From Syngnathus acus (lineage: Eukaryota > Chordata > Actinopteri > Syngnathiformes > Syngnathidae): DNA of 64,000 nucleotides. The notes under the pieces are model-generated. The model was not told the DNA's origin, searched no databases, and worked only from the letters and a program-made list of their open reading frames with translations. Shown here one piece after another: positions 50,237 through 62,400 of the stretch (its first letter is position 1; each line of letters opens with the position of its first letter). The stretch is from positions 4,504,476 to 4,568,475 of the forward strand of contig NC_051089.1 of assembly GCF_901709675.1 (NCBI RefSeq), given 5' to 3'. Position numbers and translations under genes: made by a program.

Positions 50237-53200
50237 ACGGGCACACATTAAAGGCAAAAACACACAAAAACAAATCACATCAAATAAATGCTTGATTATA
50301 ATGTATGAAATGTTTCTGATCAGTCAGCTGAAAAACTAATTTCATTTTCTCATTAGAGCTCTTGCCCGGGGCTCCTTCTCATGTCAATGTTTATTACTTG
50401 CAAAAATAGAAAATTAAAATCATCTGGCTCGCTCGCAATCGGAGCTGAGAGAGAGAAAATTTGCAATGGAGAAGGAGGGAAAAATAGGAGAAAGTGGGCA
50501 ACAATTGAAGGAATCCATCCCTCTCTCTCTCTTCCTCTCTCTCTATTTTTTAACAGACGCAATGGGTTTATAGCTACTGTGACCTTTCCCTCTCTGGAGA
50601 TTTGCTACTCTGCACTCATCCATCATCTTTATAATTCACTGTGGAGTCGCTCGGGAGATTGTTTGCGCCAGGTGACCGACACCATTAATGTTGACCATTT
50701 TGTCCTATATATTAGCTTCCTGAGGGACAAAAACAAACATAACATTATGTATTTTTCTGCATTAAGAAGCAGTTGAAGGAATTTCAGACGACAACAGTGT
50801 CACAGATATATATATAATATTACCTTTATTCTACCAAATGGCAATAATACGTTCGAGTAAAGAAGAGGCTGTGAGTGACGCTTAAGCTAGCAAAGCACAA
50901 AGGGTCAACACCCGCCTGCCAAATTTGACTGAGAGAAATCCACTAAAGTCTAATTATGCTCGAAGGAATGTAAAAAAAAGATATCACACTTACGTGTGGT
51001 TTAACTGCCTATTTTAAGTCTTGATGTGTTTTTCAAAAGCCACGTCACACAAACATGTGTCTTGACCTTTCCACTAAGAGGCCTTTTTCATTTATTTTCC
51101 AGGATGCTTCTCTTTAAGAGCACTTCTGCTCTCGTCATTAGAAGAAAGGTCAAAGGGAGTCGTCAAACCGACAACTCGACGAATACTGCCAGCGCAATGA
51201 TTTACGGTAAGTACAGATCGAGGCTTCTTCGTATTACCGCTACCTGATCATGAATATCGTCTTTGGACTCTAACGTGAAAAGTATGATTGACGTTTGTAT
51301 TTCGGGTTTTTCAATTTCCACATAAATCAGTAGACGTAGAATCTGTGTCGAGTAAGTATTAGTGAGGATCCGAAAAGAAACTGAAACACAGATCTGCAAA
51401 CCACCTCGTATACGCCGCCGCCCAAAACACAAAACGTTTGTAAGCAATTTAATCGATAGAAAGAACAAAGGGGACAGTCCCTGGATTGCAACTGTACTTT
51501 GTTCTTGGCTTGCTATGCATTAGTTCTGCTTTAATGCATCATGCTATTATCTACAAGGACAGTACCTTCATGTTCCTCCTGAAGAACATTACGCAGTTGA
51601 TTGAAATTACAGCTCCTTTCAAGGAGAAAATCTCATCTGAAAGCAAGGGCAAAGTGGTTCCCGTTTGAAGGACCAGAAATAAAAAGGTCTGATGTTGGTG
51701 TTTGTGGAGATTTTCTGAAATTTACAATAACCCTTCACAGCTGATAACCAGATTGAAAAGATTGACATTGGGCCAAAGTACCCCCCGCCTGATTCAAGAT
51801 GGCGGTTCGGGGGTGTTGCTATGTGTGGCTTGTCAAAACGATGGTGATGGATGACGCTGTTTGTGACTGGCAACACCACATTAGCACATAAAAACGTGGG
51901 CTGATGAATAGAGCCAACGTCAGCCACCCACCCCAGAAAGAAGATGGACGAATTATTGAACACGCAGTCCGGGAGGGAGGGGGCGGGGCATTGGGGTTCG
52001 GTTTAGTCTTCACTGTGATCACCTGAAATGTATTAAACTCAAATGTAATTGCTGTAATCGGTTTGCAATCTTTACGATCAAAGTTTGGGCTGGTTGAATT
52101 TTTCGTTAGGGTCATGGGGTACTGTTACTAGAGTGATTTTGGGGCAAGGGTCTGGATACCCCCCACACTGGTTGTCAATAAATATTCACACTGGCATCCA
52201 CCCAGGTAGACCATATAAATTTGAACCCAGAACTTCAGAACTTTGAGGCGCTTGAGTAATAACAAACAAAAGGTTATATGGACTTCCAGGACAGAAAGGT
52301 CACAAGGTGCATGGGACCCCCACACTCCCCTTTGGCTGGCCCCTGTCCCCTGAACAAAGAGAGGACTCAAACAATGGCTCACTCTGAGAGCAGAATGAAT
52401 ATACGAGCCCAGCGCTATAAGCCCCCCCCCCTTGTGCAATTCCCTCATGCTTTTGACAGAAACATACTTGTTCTTCGCAGTGAAGAGCTAATGAAGATGG
52501 GCTGGGCAGTAAACTGATAAAAAAATACACACACAAGAATTGGAAGAGCTTTGCCAGACAAATGCTCGCTAATGGAGCATGGCAGGAGTCTGTCTTGCGT
52601 CGTCGACTGTACACTATCCAGGTCTCGCATCGCAGCTGTCCACTCTGACGCTCGAAACAAATCGCTCATGTGCGTCTGGAGCTGGCGTCGGTTTGTGATT
52701 TGTTGCGCCAACACGCTCACCAACGAATGCGTGACCTGATAAAACTAACTTTTGTGATTCCCGAAGAAACGAAATGCAAATGTTGAGACATGATGTTGCA
52801 AGACACAACTCGCAATTTTTCAATATTCAGCTTGAGAATGAAATTTTAGGATGAACGTAAAACACACACTAACCTTCACAGGTGAACTTCATTTGACTTT
52901 TGCTAAAGTTTTGAATGTCCAAATATTTCAGCACTTTTTTCACTGTGAGCTGAAGAAGACAAAGATGAAGAAGACAGACAGCTGAACAACAAAATTCTCG
53001 ACAGGTGTTTGATTTTTTTGTATCAGCGCAAACCAATCTCCAAACCGATTGCGACTCTGGACCGGCAGTGTGACGGTTCGCTCAAACACGGTTTTTGAGA
53101 ATTTGATCAGGACACAATCTGGCCGATTCTTAGCTCTGTGGACATATTTGGTCAATGTCAGACATAAAAATATCCCAGCGGGCATCAAACCTTCTGAATC

Positions 53201-53514
53201 ATTGCATAATATTTGGGGTGGGGCCTCGATAATCCAAACAATACATTTACATAGCTTTTTAAATGCCAATTTGAAATCATTTCATTCATTTACATCGCCT
53301 TTGAAAACAATTGAAACATCATCTTTGCTCACTTGCTCACCCCTTTAAGAATCCCTCCTACAGCGCAACATGAAATGTTTACAGAGCATACAGCGTAAAT
53401 GAGTCATTATTGCTCATCTCTAACCTTTTCCTCCCCCCACCCACCTTTTGTTTGGCAACAGCTGTTATCATAGATTTCTTCCCCCCCTTCTTCTTCTTCT
53501 TCCTTTTTTTCTCG

Positions 53515-53860
53515 GTCAGCTGCGATTGCCGGGGGGCAAAACAGGAGCAGATGGTGTTTTGCTATGCATGAATGGAGCGTTGGAGGAGTTTGCTTTGAAT
53601 AGGGGCAACTTTTCAATGGTGTCTCCGCGCCACCTGCCTCTTGTGGCACGACATGGAGGAAAGAGAGAAACTCGGCGGGCATCGTCCATACGTATCGATT
53701 ATCACGGCGAGTGGTGGCGTAATGGCAAGTACGCCAGGCCTTGATGTAATTGGATGTGACACGGCGAGCTTTTGTGTAATCTATCACCGCTGCCGTGCTT
53801 AAGCAATTGAGTTTCCATAGAAACATGTTGGCCAACTTAATGGCTTTTATGATTACCAGT
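53515..53860. promoter_or_regulatory. Enhancer-like block with ONECUT-type and RFX-like sites
   Basis: Balanced-composition sequence with CAGCTG, TATGCATGAAT, ATCGATTATCA (53694-53704, ONECUT/CUX-like), GTGTAATCTATCA and an imperfect X-box palindrome GTTTCCATAGAAAC (53811-53824). Open frames here match no known family, and there are no splice sites that join them. Confidence 0.3.
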
Positions 53861-54605
53861 CCAAGTGAGGTGCGTTAAAAAGGAAGGGATGATAAAGTGC
53901 GGATGGAATGGCGGTTCTACGCTACATTTGGAATCGATACGACACCAAGAAGATACAGAGCTGGTTTAAAGTCTCGACTACTTTCAGTCACCAAAATTTC
54001 AGATGCGTCTGTGAGTGTAGAGGAAAAGGCCCTTGTGCTGCCAGAATGCCCAGCATGCCACAGTTCGGTCTGCCAAATTCCAAAACACGGTCAACTAGAC
54101 TGGGTTTGTGCAAATGGTGTCCAAAACTGGAATATATCGGCCTCTGTTTTCGTGACTGGCGCAAATCTGGCATGACGAGTGATGTAAATTGGACCGGGTA
54201 TTGGTAATTTCGCAGTATTTCTTTTTTTTATATCATATTTTTTGTAACTTACTGTAAGTGGATGCGTCAGGTTTATTCTACTGGAACATATCTGCAAAAT
54301 ATAATTTCAATAAGATATAGAGATAGTGCCATTGATACTGCTACAGATATTGATGGCTAATTTTTAATAAATAGGACAGAGATGAGCCTTGGTTTGATAG
54401 AACCATGTTGTTTTTTTGCGGTTTCCCAGAGTGATATTTTAAAGTGCAGGAGAAACATGAGCGGCACAGCCGTATATCTTGCCTTTTATTGAGTGCGTTA
54501 ATGTTGAACTACTCTGTGGAGAGCGAGGCTGTTTGCTCTCATTAACAACAGGATGAAGCATATTAGAGCACTATCAATCACCACACCCGTAATGTTCCCA
54601 CATTA

Positions 54606-54653
54606 CTCTATTTATTTTTTATTTATCTTATTATTTATTTATTTATTTTCAAT
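54606..54653. repeat. (TTTA)n-like tetranucleotide tract
   Basis: Imperfect TTTATTTATTTATT sequence, AT-rich. Confidence 0.85.
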
Positions 54654-57569
54654 GGTTCCAAAACAGGTGAGCCCACATCCTTAGTATCGATCGGCCCAAA
54701 CATGCATTTGAACAAATAAAAGCCTTAGTCCAATAAATACCTTGCAAATAACAGATACATAGTCTAACAGAACTACGACTGTATTTTCCTATGGTGGCCT
54801 CAGCTTCAATGGATGCCGTATCCCATATGAATATATCGTAAAACTAAAATATATGATTTTGATTAAGTGTTGAAAACTGATTAAGAACGTGTAATTTCAC
54901 ATCAAGATGATTTGTGCAACTACTATATTCTACTCATCCCTTCAATAAATGCCTGGTAATTACTAGAGTTGAGTAAATAACCCCCCGGCTGCTTTTTGAC
55001 AGAATAGGGTCTGTCATTGTAAGTAATACAATCTCAGGATGACCTAATTATGCCCCCCCCCGTCACACTGAGTGCAGAATCAGATGTGCAAGCAAAGGGA
55101 TTTTGTATTTTAATCATTTATTTGACTCTTTTGTCGCTTTCCCGTCCGCCGCACATAAACAATGCCATCGCCACAAAAGCCCTGCTGACACCGACCATCT
55201 GACCACCAGGCCTACGCCCACCCGTCGCCCTGCTTGCTCACCGAGAAACTTCATTGCAACATTGCTAACTCAGCTTTTTTTTCTTTTTTTTTTTTGGACA
55301 AGCCAGTTGCCCCTGTGCAAATCACAGCTGAACTCTGTCAGAAATAGTCAAGAAGAGAAGATATCTATATATCTATGTATATTTATATATCTGTATCTAT
55401 ATGTACTATATATATATATATATATGTGCCAACTGGAACGTGGACCACTTGTTTGATGGAAATGCGACATATACTTTAGTACACAAGATTGTCAGTGATG
55501 GTGATTTTATTTCTTGTTTGATATTTACTTGGTTGAGTCAAATTATGTGGAGTCAGGCATTGAGAAGGAAGTGCATTTATTCCTCCGCTAAATGAAGTGT
55601 TTTGAAATGGAGCCGTAACCTTTTGATTCGGGCGGCTGTGAGATATTTGTCCACACACTGATCGGCTCAGCTCTGAGGGCTTCCAGGAGCAGTGAAGAAC
55701 TCTTCCATGCATTATTTATGGGGCCTCGGCTGTGAATCCGCTCGGAATAATAATAACAGCCATTTCCCAGAGGCTCATTATTGTGTGTTTTTTAAAAGCT
55801 TGCGTTCGGTCGCCATGGACACCGGAGCTCCTCAATCCTCTTTCTCGCTCTCTCGATCCTGCATTGACATTCAACTCACGCGCCCTGGCTCTTTTAATTT
55901 TCATCACATCATAAGAGTTTTTTGTGTCTGTGTGCTTGCCTCTTCACTAATCATGGTGAAAGAAATTGGCCTTTTTATTTGAGCCCCCCCCCCCCGACAC
56001 ACACACACTAAAAAGAAAACAAATTAGAAACGTATTGAAATCAGAGTCAATTCACACCGCTGATTTGTAAATTGAAATCCCCTTAGTTTCCTTTGGAAGA
56101 CATAAAAAGAAAGGGAAAAGGGCCCTTTCTGGCCAGCCTATTGTGAATATAAGATAATTATTGTTTGCCAAGACCCCCGATGCCCCCCCTCCTTCTTCCA
56201 AGCCTTGGGGACATGTTGGAAATGAAGCTATTCTGAAGGCAGAATGAAATAGCAGTGGGGGGAGGAGCCTGTGTTATTATTATGATGAAGACAAGTAGCA
56301 GTTCCGTGCTGCCCTTGCCTCGAAAAAACCCCACCAAATGACGTCCATAAATGTGACGGAAACTGACAAGAGCATTCACATCATCTGAGTGGTCTATAAA
56401 TTGCTGAATGGCTTAAGTTCTAATTACATTAAAGAAATGCTAATGGAATATAAATCTAGTAGGGCTCTGAGGTCTGCAGATTCGGGTCAATTAGTGGGGC
56501 CCAGAGTTCAAATTTAACTTGGTGAAGCAGCATTTAGCTGTTGTGCTGCAAGCGAATGGATTATGTGGTCAACAGAATTGAATTCAGCGCCAAGTGTAAA
56601 TAATTTTCCCTATGCTTAAGGTCTTTTATTGTAAATGGGTTTCATTGTTCTGGTTTGCAGTATATAAATAAAGCTACCTTGCCGAAAAATACAGCAAAAA
56701 CCTGTTTATCGTGGGGATAAACCTTGGGGAGACCCTCTCACATATTTTTTTTTTTTTTTGTACATGTATTTTAACACAAAATGAAAGCAAAATAATATAT
56801 ATATATATTCTTCTCCTTTCAATAGCCAGTATAGGTGGGCGGTTATTCGCCAGGACCCGCCTACCTTGAATTTACGTTTGGTTGCACGCAGTATGCAATT
56901 TCACTTTGTTTTATTCAACGTTTAGCGTGACGGAAGCAGAGCGGATTCTACAGTTTATATATATATAAAAACTACATCTTACGCATATTAGTTTTGTGTA
57001 CATTTAAGAGGCGGGGCATTTGGTACCAAATGTGTTGGTGCTGAAGGTGGGGGAAGAAGTGTAGTAATCTTAGTTTATTGATAGTTCGACCATTTATCAC
57101 AAACAAAAATGGGTCAAACAGTTTGGCTTCATTCACTTTCATAAGTGTTTATTTCAGTAGCTAACAATAAGATAAAAGGCATAATAACTCCTGAAACAAA
57201 AGGGATCCCATCAAATAAATATTTGCGATTGATAGTTTAATTTTGAACACACACAAATATATAATACTTCATACAAAAAAAAATATGGCTACTGTCATAT
57301 TAGAATGTGATGGAATGTCTCTGGATGCGTCGATGACTCGTCTACTTGTATGGCAAAGCGAAGGTAAAAAGAAAAACTGATTGTTGCTATTGTAACTCAT
57401 AAAAAAAGTAGAAAAAGAGCAGAAAATGCATTTTGTGATATAGCAATCCACAGGTCATTTCAACAATGTTTTCATTAAAGCCTCACTTATTAAAACTTTA
57501 CAAGCGATATGAAAAAAATGTACATTAATTTTTGTGGGTTTGTAACTTCAGGGTCGACTGTACAGCTGG

Positions 57570-58760
57570 CAAAAATACCTCCAATGCCTTTTTATTTTAT
57601 TTTTTTTAATTATTTTTCAGTTGGCTTTGGCAGTGCAGCAGCAGATTGGCTCTGCTTTATTTGTTTTATTTATTATTATTTTTTAATCTTTCATCACATT
57701 AAAAATACATCACATTTGTTTCCCCCCAAAGCGTCCGCCTGGAGAAATGGATTATAAAATATCCCCTTTTCGTTAGAGAAAAATAAAAGACATAATTTAA
57801 TTGTTAAACAACTGACGGGAAAAGTAATCAAGGAGGATTGGGATTTGAGGGAGTGGGTTCAGGCAGTAGCAACCCCGACACTACAAAAACACATACAGCA
57901 GATAACAGCTACACTCGGACAACATGGAGACAGAAAAACGATCTTTCAGGTCTTTAAATGTCCCCCAAACCTGGGACCAGTCCAGCCAAAGTCCTGACTT
58001 TGCTTCAGTCCCTCGCGTTTGTCCATTAGTTGTCGCCCCTGCCCTTATAAATAAAGCTTAGCGTTAAATAAAAACAGTGACAGACACATGGCATACCCAA
58101 TAACAACGGAAAGACACCACAAACGAGTACGGACACCCCCCTACTTACGAACATTAAGCTTCCCATATATTTTGGACACGAATAGTTAAAAGGTTAAAAA
58201 ATTATATGGTTTTTCCACAAGACTGAATTTTGCGTATTATGTTTTTTCTTACAGAGAAAGTTCTCCATTCCCAACATTGATATATTCTCATAGGTTTCAA
58301 CGGGACTTACAGATTTTAGCAACTGATGGATTTACCAAGACAAAAATGATCCCCATGAGATTTGACACCACGAAGAAACCCGCTAACAAAACCTTGGATG
58401 ACACCGACTATGAAGTTGACGGTATTGAAGTCGAGCTATTTGTTATTAAAAGTTGTATTTAACTGATTTGAAACAAATATGGTAAAAAATGAGAAATACG
58501 TACCCTTCAATCAGTCTTCTGGAATGTAACTTGTTCGTAAGTTAGGGAGTGTCTGTAAACGGTGTCCTAGCTTGGACGAAACCCCATCAAGCCCTCTCCC
58601 CCTTTGGCCTCACATTTCCACGCGAGTGCATATCCGTCTATAACAATGGACACCAGTTCTTCTTGATATAACATTCTAAATTGTGACACTTGTTAAGTGC
58701 AACGCTGAAAAGCAACCTGGACTGATGCTTTTATTCTAATGTCCTTGAAGGAATTTTGGT
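57570..58760 (-). other. tox3: Probable tox3 3' untranslated region (end uncertain)
   Basis: This is the sequence directly downstream of the TGA stop, with no coding signal. Minus-strand AATAAA signals (TTTATT on the plus strand) cluster at 57591-57596, 57656-57661, 57665-57670 and 57669-57674, which would give a 3'UTR of about 1.1 kb. Another AATAAA sits at 57148-57153, and one at 58730-58735 is only about 26 nt after the stop. Which signal is used cannot be decided from sequence. Confidence 0.35.
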
Positions 58761-59537
58761 TCAGAAAATGCTGACCTGGGAAAGGACCTGCGTGTGGGCC
58801 TGGGAGGGGTGTTGCGGCGGCGGAGGATTCTGCTGCTGGGGGGCTGGCTGAGGACTTCCGAGAGATGCCGAGCCAACAGAATGGGGCGTTCCAGGAGAGT
58901 GATGCGGCGGGGAACACTGGGACTGGTGTTGTTGAAGATGTTGGATTTGCTGCTGATGCATTTGTTGCTGCATTTGCATGTGCTGCATTTGCAAGTGCTG
59001 CTGCTGCTGTTGTTGTTGTTGTTGTTGTTGTTGGTGGTGGTGTTGTTGTTGGATGTGGTGCTGTTGGAGTTGCTGTTGGAGGTGGTGTTGGAAGTGCTGA
59101 TGCTGCATCTGCTGCTGAATCTGCTGGTGGTGCATCTGCTGCTGCTGCATCTGGTGGTGCTGGAGGTGCTGCTGCATTTGTTGCTGCATGGTATGCTGCT
59201 GCTGCTGCTGCTGCATGGGCGGGCTCATCTGCGACACAACCGAGGAGTGCGCCATGGTCCCGCCGGAGCCCATCTGACCGAGCATTTGCGGCATTGGGGA
59301 CATGTTCTGGTGGGAAACGGTGACCGAGGTGACGATTTGATTGCCCCCGATTCTCATCTGCAGAGGCTTGGGGGCGATGGCTCGGGGTAGGGCTTGCTGA
59401 AGAGCCTGCGAGGCCGAGGGCATGGAGGGGTGCTGATTGAGCGGAGAGGGCAGCACCAAGCCCGGAGAGAGGCTGGTGGAGGCCAAAGTCTGCTGCACAG
59501 ACCGGATCGTCTGGGCCTCTGCAGATTCTGCCGCAGC
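58761..59537 (-). CDS. tox3: tox3 terminal coding exon (probably exon 7): Gln/His-rich C-terminal domain
   Basis: This 777-bp exon encodes 258 residues plus TGA (58761-58763). The acceptor is GGGGTCCAG|GCTGCGG (AG at 59538-59539). It begins [20 protein letters not shown], includes the conserved core [13 protein letters not shown] and NQIVTSVTV, then a long Gln/His/Met-rich low-complexity region (about exon residues 108-210), and ends QVLSQVSIF. The longest glutamine run (12 Q) is encoded mostly by CAA with a few CAG codons, unlike the CAG-rich tract that gave human TOX3 the alias CAGF9/TNRC9. The low-complexity region is probably a transactivation or co-factor interface. Confidence 0.95.
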   Translation of the reverse strand, partial: AAAESAEAQTIRSVQQTLASTSLSPGLVLPSPLNQHPSMPSASQALQQALPRAIAPKPLQMRIGGNQIVTSVTVSHQNMSPMPQMLGQMGSGGTMAHSSVVSQMSPPMQQQQQQHTMQQQMQQHLQHHQMQQQQMHHQQIQQQMQHQHFQHHLQQQLQQHHIQQQHHHQQQQQQQQQQQQHLQMQHMQMQQQMHQQQIQHLQQHQSQCSPPHHSPGTPHSVGSASLGSPQPAPQQQNPPPPQHPSQAHTQVLSQVSIF

Positions 59538-60434
59538 CTGGACCCCGCAAAAAAACCCGACGAATCAATCATCCGAGATTTCACGATGCAATTGTTTTTA
59601 GGATAAGGAGAGAAATTACTGACCTTGGACACCAGACTAGCGCGGTATGCTGCCAAGGCCTTCAAGTACTCTTTCTTGGCAGCCTCTGTTTTGCTTTTGT
59701 ACACCTGAAATAACACCACAACAGAGATCAATGAGCGACGAGATTTTTCTTGTAACACGGAAGGCATGGAATGAAGACCGACAAAAGATGTTGCAAGTTG
59801 CATACTGCAGGGTCAGTAGAAACTTCATATTCCGTTAGACGTACCTGTTTCTGCTCTTCTCCAAGACCGTCCCACATGGATGCCACAATCTTGGACACTT
59901 CGCCAAAGGTGGCGTTGGGGTTCTGACCCTTGATAGCGGCCTGAGTGTCTCTGAAGAACAGGGCATATGCCGACACTGGCTTCTGAGGTTCGTTAGGATC
60001 CTTCTTCTTCTTCTTCTTGGGGGTCTTGGGCTTTTTCGTGGGATCGACGGGTGCCGGTCTCTTTTCGCCCACAACCTAAAATAATAGAGGATAGATGTTG
60101 CTCAGGGCTGTGGCTTGTAAATATACATATAGATTTAAGCTTTTTCGCAGACATCTGATGACTTCCTCACCCTGTTGCCGTCGTCCTGGTCATCTTCGTT
60201 GATGGAGCTGGAAGGAGACGGTGTGGCAGACTTGCTAGCCGGCGGCGATGGCGAAGTGTGGGCGATGTTGCCGCCGCCCATGTTCAGGTTCAGCTGCGCG
60301 TTGAGATGCGATTGGTTGATGGTGGTCAGCTGATTCCGTGAGATCATCCCGTTGGGGCCGTTTATGTTGGCGATGGATTTCATCAGCATAGCTGGGTTGG
60401 TTGCGTACTGGCGGATATGAGCCGATCCAACGTT
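58761..60434 (-). CDS. tox3: TOX3 HMG-box protein, C-terminal 450 codons (four exons; gene continues past the window end)
   Basis: TOX3 is a nuclear HMG-box protein of the TOX subfamily; family members bind DNA in a structure-dependent way and act as transcriptional co-regulators (in neurons TOX3 is linked to calcium-dependent transcription with CREB/CBP). Four minus-strand exons join in phase 0: 60434-60171, 60075-59845, 59704-59624 and 59537-58761. Their domain order is a Ser/Pro/Thr-rich linker, the basic [15 protein letters not shown], the HMG box starting near [16 protein letters not shown] and ending near [14 protein letters not shown], then a Gln/His-rich tail ending in VLSQVSIF. The block following the HMG box ([20 protein letters not shown]) and that ending distinguish TOX3 from TOX, TOX2 and TOX4. 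Compared with mammalian TOX3 (about 576 residues, from memory), roughly 130-150 N-terminal residues are missing and must lie upstream of 64000. All introns between these exons are only 86-140 bp. Confidence 0.95.
58907..59216 (-). repeat. Low-complexity CAA/CAG trinucleotide region inside tox3 exon 7
   Basis: The region is a CAA/CAG/CAC/CAT/ATG codon mixture giving glutamine, histidine and methionine. On the plus strand it reads as TGTTGTTG/TGCTGC repeats, densest at 58996-59050. Because the repeat has few stops in any frame, long open frames appear on both strands here. They are by-products of the repeat, not genes. Confidence 0.9.
59624..59704 (-). CDS. tox3: tox3 coding exon (probably exon 6): end of HMG box
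   Basis: A micro-sized exon of 81 bp, exactly 27 codons, phase 0 at both ends. The acceptor is ATTTCAG|GTGTAC and the donor AAG|GTCAGT. It encodes [20 protein letters not shown] followed by RASLVSK, the third HMG helix and its C-terminal extension. The intron between this exon and the previous one splits the HMG box, as in other TOX genes. Confidence 0.95.
59845..60075 (-). CDS. tox3: tox3 coding exon (probably exon 5): NLS and first part of HMG box
   Basis: This 231-bp exon encodes 77 residues. The acceptor is TATTTTAG|GTTGTG and the donor CAG|GTACGT. It carries [18 protein letters not shown], six lysines in a row, and then HMG-box helices 1 and 2 up to GLGEEQKQ. The lysine-rich block is the nuclear-localisation signal. 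The stretch from DPNEPQ to EEQKQ is nearly invariant across vertebrate TOX proteins, which makes the family call very secure. Confidence 0.96.
60171..60434 (-). CDS. tox3: tox3 coding exon (probably exon 4): linker before the HMG box
   Basis: This 264-bp exon encodes 88 residues in phase 0 at both ends. The acceptor is CTGACAG before AACGTTGGA (AG at 60435-60436) and the donor is AGG|GTGAGG (GT at 60169-60170). The protein runs from [20 protein letters not shown] through [17 protein letters not shown] to a Ser/Pro run ([19 protein letters not shown]) and an acidic tail ([10 protein letters not shown]). The TTINQS and [17 protein letters not shown] blocks are hallmarks of the TOX family linker. 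The polypyrimidine tract at the acceptor is weak, so an acceptor a few codons away is possible. Confidence 0.9.
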
Positions 60435-61834
60435 CTGTCAGTGACATCAATGGAAAAGGAGGCATTGTTTACACGGTAATGCAGTATTGATTCTCTGTTT
60501 TGATGTTAAGTTGCTATGCCTGCAGCTCAAGTGTCTCCGTTCAAGAGGAATGGATGGTGGATTGTTAGATGGTAGTGCCACAATGCGCATGTTATACAAA
60601 ATGATTGACTTAAAGTAAAATGTTTTTGTATTCAAATTTTTGTTTTTGTGCCACAGCTTCTTCATTACATGTACAAAATGATTAGTCGTTTATACCTGCA
60701 ACAATATGGTACAATCAATGATCACTGCTAACCATTCTCTACGCGCGGATGTCGTCAACGGCAATCACGGTAATCCAGAATCAGGAATGATCTTTAAGAC
60801 TGAACAATAAATTCTTGTGATTGAGAAGGCACAATTGATTTTCAGGAGATACTTGAGGAATACTGAGCGTTTGAAAAAAAATCGACTCATGAACTGTTTC
60901 TTGGAATTGCATTTAAGAGGGAACATTGAGTTTGCATTTAACAGAACTGAGTCGTATATTATCTTTCAAGTAACAACAAGCTCTTGAAAGATTTTTTTTG
61001 ATGCTTTAAAATGAAACAACTGGGTCTTGTAACAACAGACTCTTCAAAGAGTCTTTGAGACCGAACTACCGAGCCTTAAAAGAGTCTTTGGGAAGAAACC
61101 GCATATTCTTAGAAGTGCCTTATGCAAGGTGCATGTTTACACAGGTTAGCATTGATTGCAACTCGGTAGAAACCAGCAGGCGTCTCTAAGGGTTGCCAGA
61201 TCAGAGAGCTGACATGGAACAGAGGAGGAGATGTGAGCGCAACACAAGAAGGTGATTTGTTCCTTTTGGCTGAGTCCATCTGGTATTCAGCGACAGAATC
61301 TCAATCTCCACCTAAATCAACACATCATAAACCAACGCATGAGGCTCTATTGAACTCGCCCATCTTGCTGAAATATTGTAACAGCTTTTTAAGGATACAA
61401 CATATTGTTGTCACTTCTCTCTTATCATGAATACAATTTGTGGGGAGCGATGGAAGGTGTCCGTTTACTCGTGGCAGGAAGATGCGGTGAGAAAATCTTT
61501 TGTTTTTTCCTAAATAATAAAAAAACATGGACAAGCTTGTGAGCATATTTGCATAGCCACCTCACTTCCAAGTGCTTTTGTCATTACTGAAAACATGACG
61601 GGTTGCCGTTTGCGCCATAAAAAGACGCATGCTGAGCTCATTAGTCGCGGCCATCTGTATGGCAACGATGCAGACCGGCCAATGAGCCGTTGCGCCGTTT
61701 GTTTGGAATATGCTGATTACCTCAAAATGCTTCTTAAGCATTGAGAATTTTTTTCTGTTAAATGTTAGTGAAACTTTGGCAGTGAAACAACCTTAAACTG
61801 GAGATGGCAAACTTTTATGCTCAGGGGTGACCTT

Positions 61835-61835
<1 letters not shown>

Positions 61836-61865
<30 letters not shown>
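61836..61865. repeat. T30 homopolymer in the tox3 intron
   Basis: Thirty uninterrupted T on the plus strand (A30 in tox3 sense). No retrogene is recognisable beside it. Confidence 0.95.
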
Positions 61866-61868
<3 letters not shown>

Positions 61869-62059
61869 TGGGCAGATAGTATTTTTGTTTTTATATAATA
61901 CTTAATTTTACTTTACTTGTCTCTATTATTTTAAGGTAAACATTTTCCATATATTTTTTGTTTTTTGCTAACCTCCCATTTTTTCTTTTTTTTTTACTTT
62001 TGAGGCATATAATGAAAAAAGTTCACAATGGTATATGTTTTTGAACAGTGAATGCAGTG

Positions 62060-62400
62060 TGTCGAATTGGAATCAGCGTGCGACGATAAAGGCTAACGAA
62101 TCATCTTGCTCACAGTCGCACGCAAATAGATCACGGCCTTGCCGTTTCTCGTTTGCATTTTGATTACGGTATTGTCAGCACTCCTGACGAGATGTTTTGA
62201 TAGTTGTCGTAAATCGGCAAATAAATCCTTATCTCCGGCTCTCAGCAGCTAAACAAGATACTATGTCTCTAATCAATAGATGTTAATCCACTTTGCAATA
62301 TCCCTCACATAACCTCTGAGAAAGGAAGAGGAAAATGACTTATTTACTGCATTTCTATTGCAGAATGACAGCAATAAAATGAATGTCATCTTTCGGGGCT
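62060..62400. promoter_or_regulatory. Enhancer-like block inside the tox3 intron
   Basis: Repeat-free block with AACGAATCATC, TCTAATCAATAGATGTTAAT, TTGCAATATCC and CACGTG-like (GACACGTGCG) motifs in an intron otherwise rich in homopolymers. Candidate intronic enhancer only. Confidence 0.25.

Larger units (their letters stand above)
42646..57569. other. Intergenic: no gene; flank of tox3 3' end
   Basis: Simple-sequence and AT-rich DNA with scattered mixed-composition blocks: 48150-48300 (CATCATTAATCATC), 50620-50720, 53515-53860 and 55650-55920 (CATGCATTATTTATGG, GGCTCATTATTG). Overlapping frames at 53897-54207 and 52128-52723 show no known domain. I see no RNA gene. Confidence 0.6.

Noticed and set aside
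53897-54207. Two overlapping plus-strand frames with Cys/Trp-rich translation
   Set aside because: Both frames are equally open, neither resembles a known domain, and no splice sites link them to other exons.
58794-59390. Leu-rich plus-strand open frame of 198 codons
   Set aside because: It is the antisense shadow of the CAA/CAG repeat in tox3 exon 7 (TTG/CTG = Leu).
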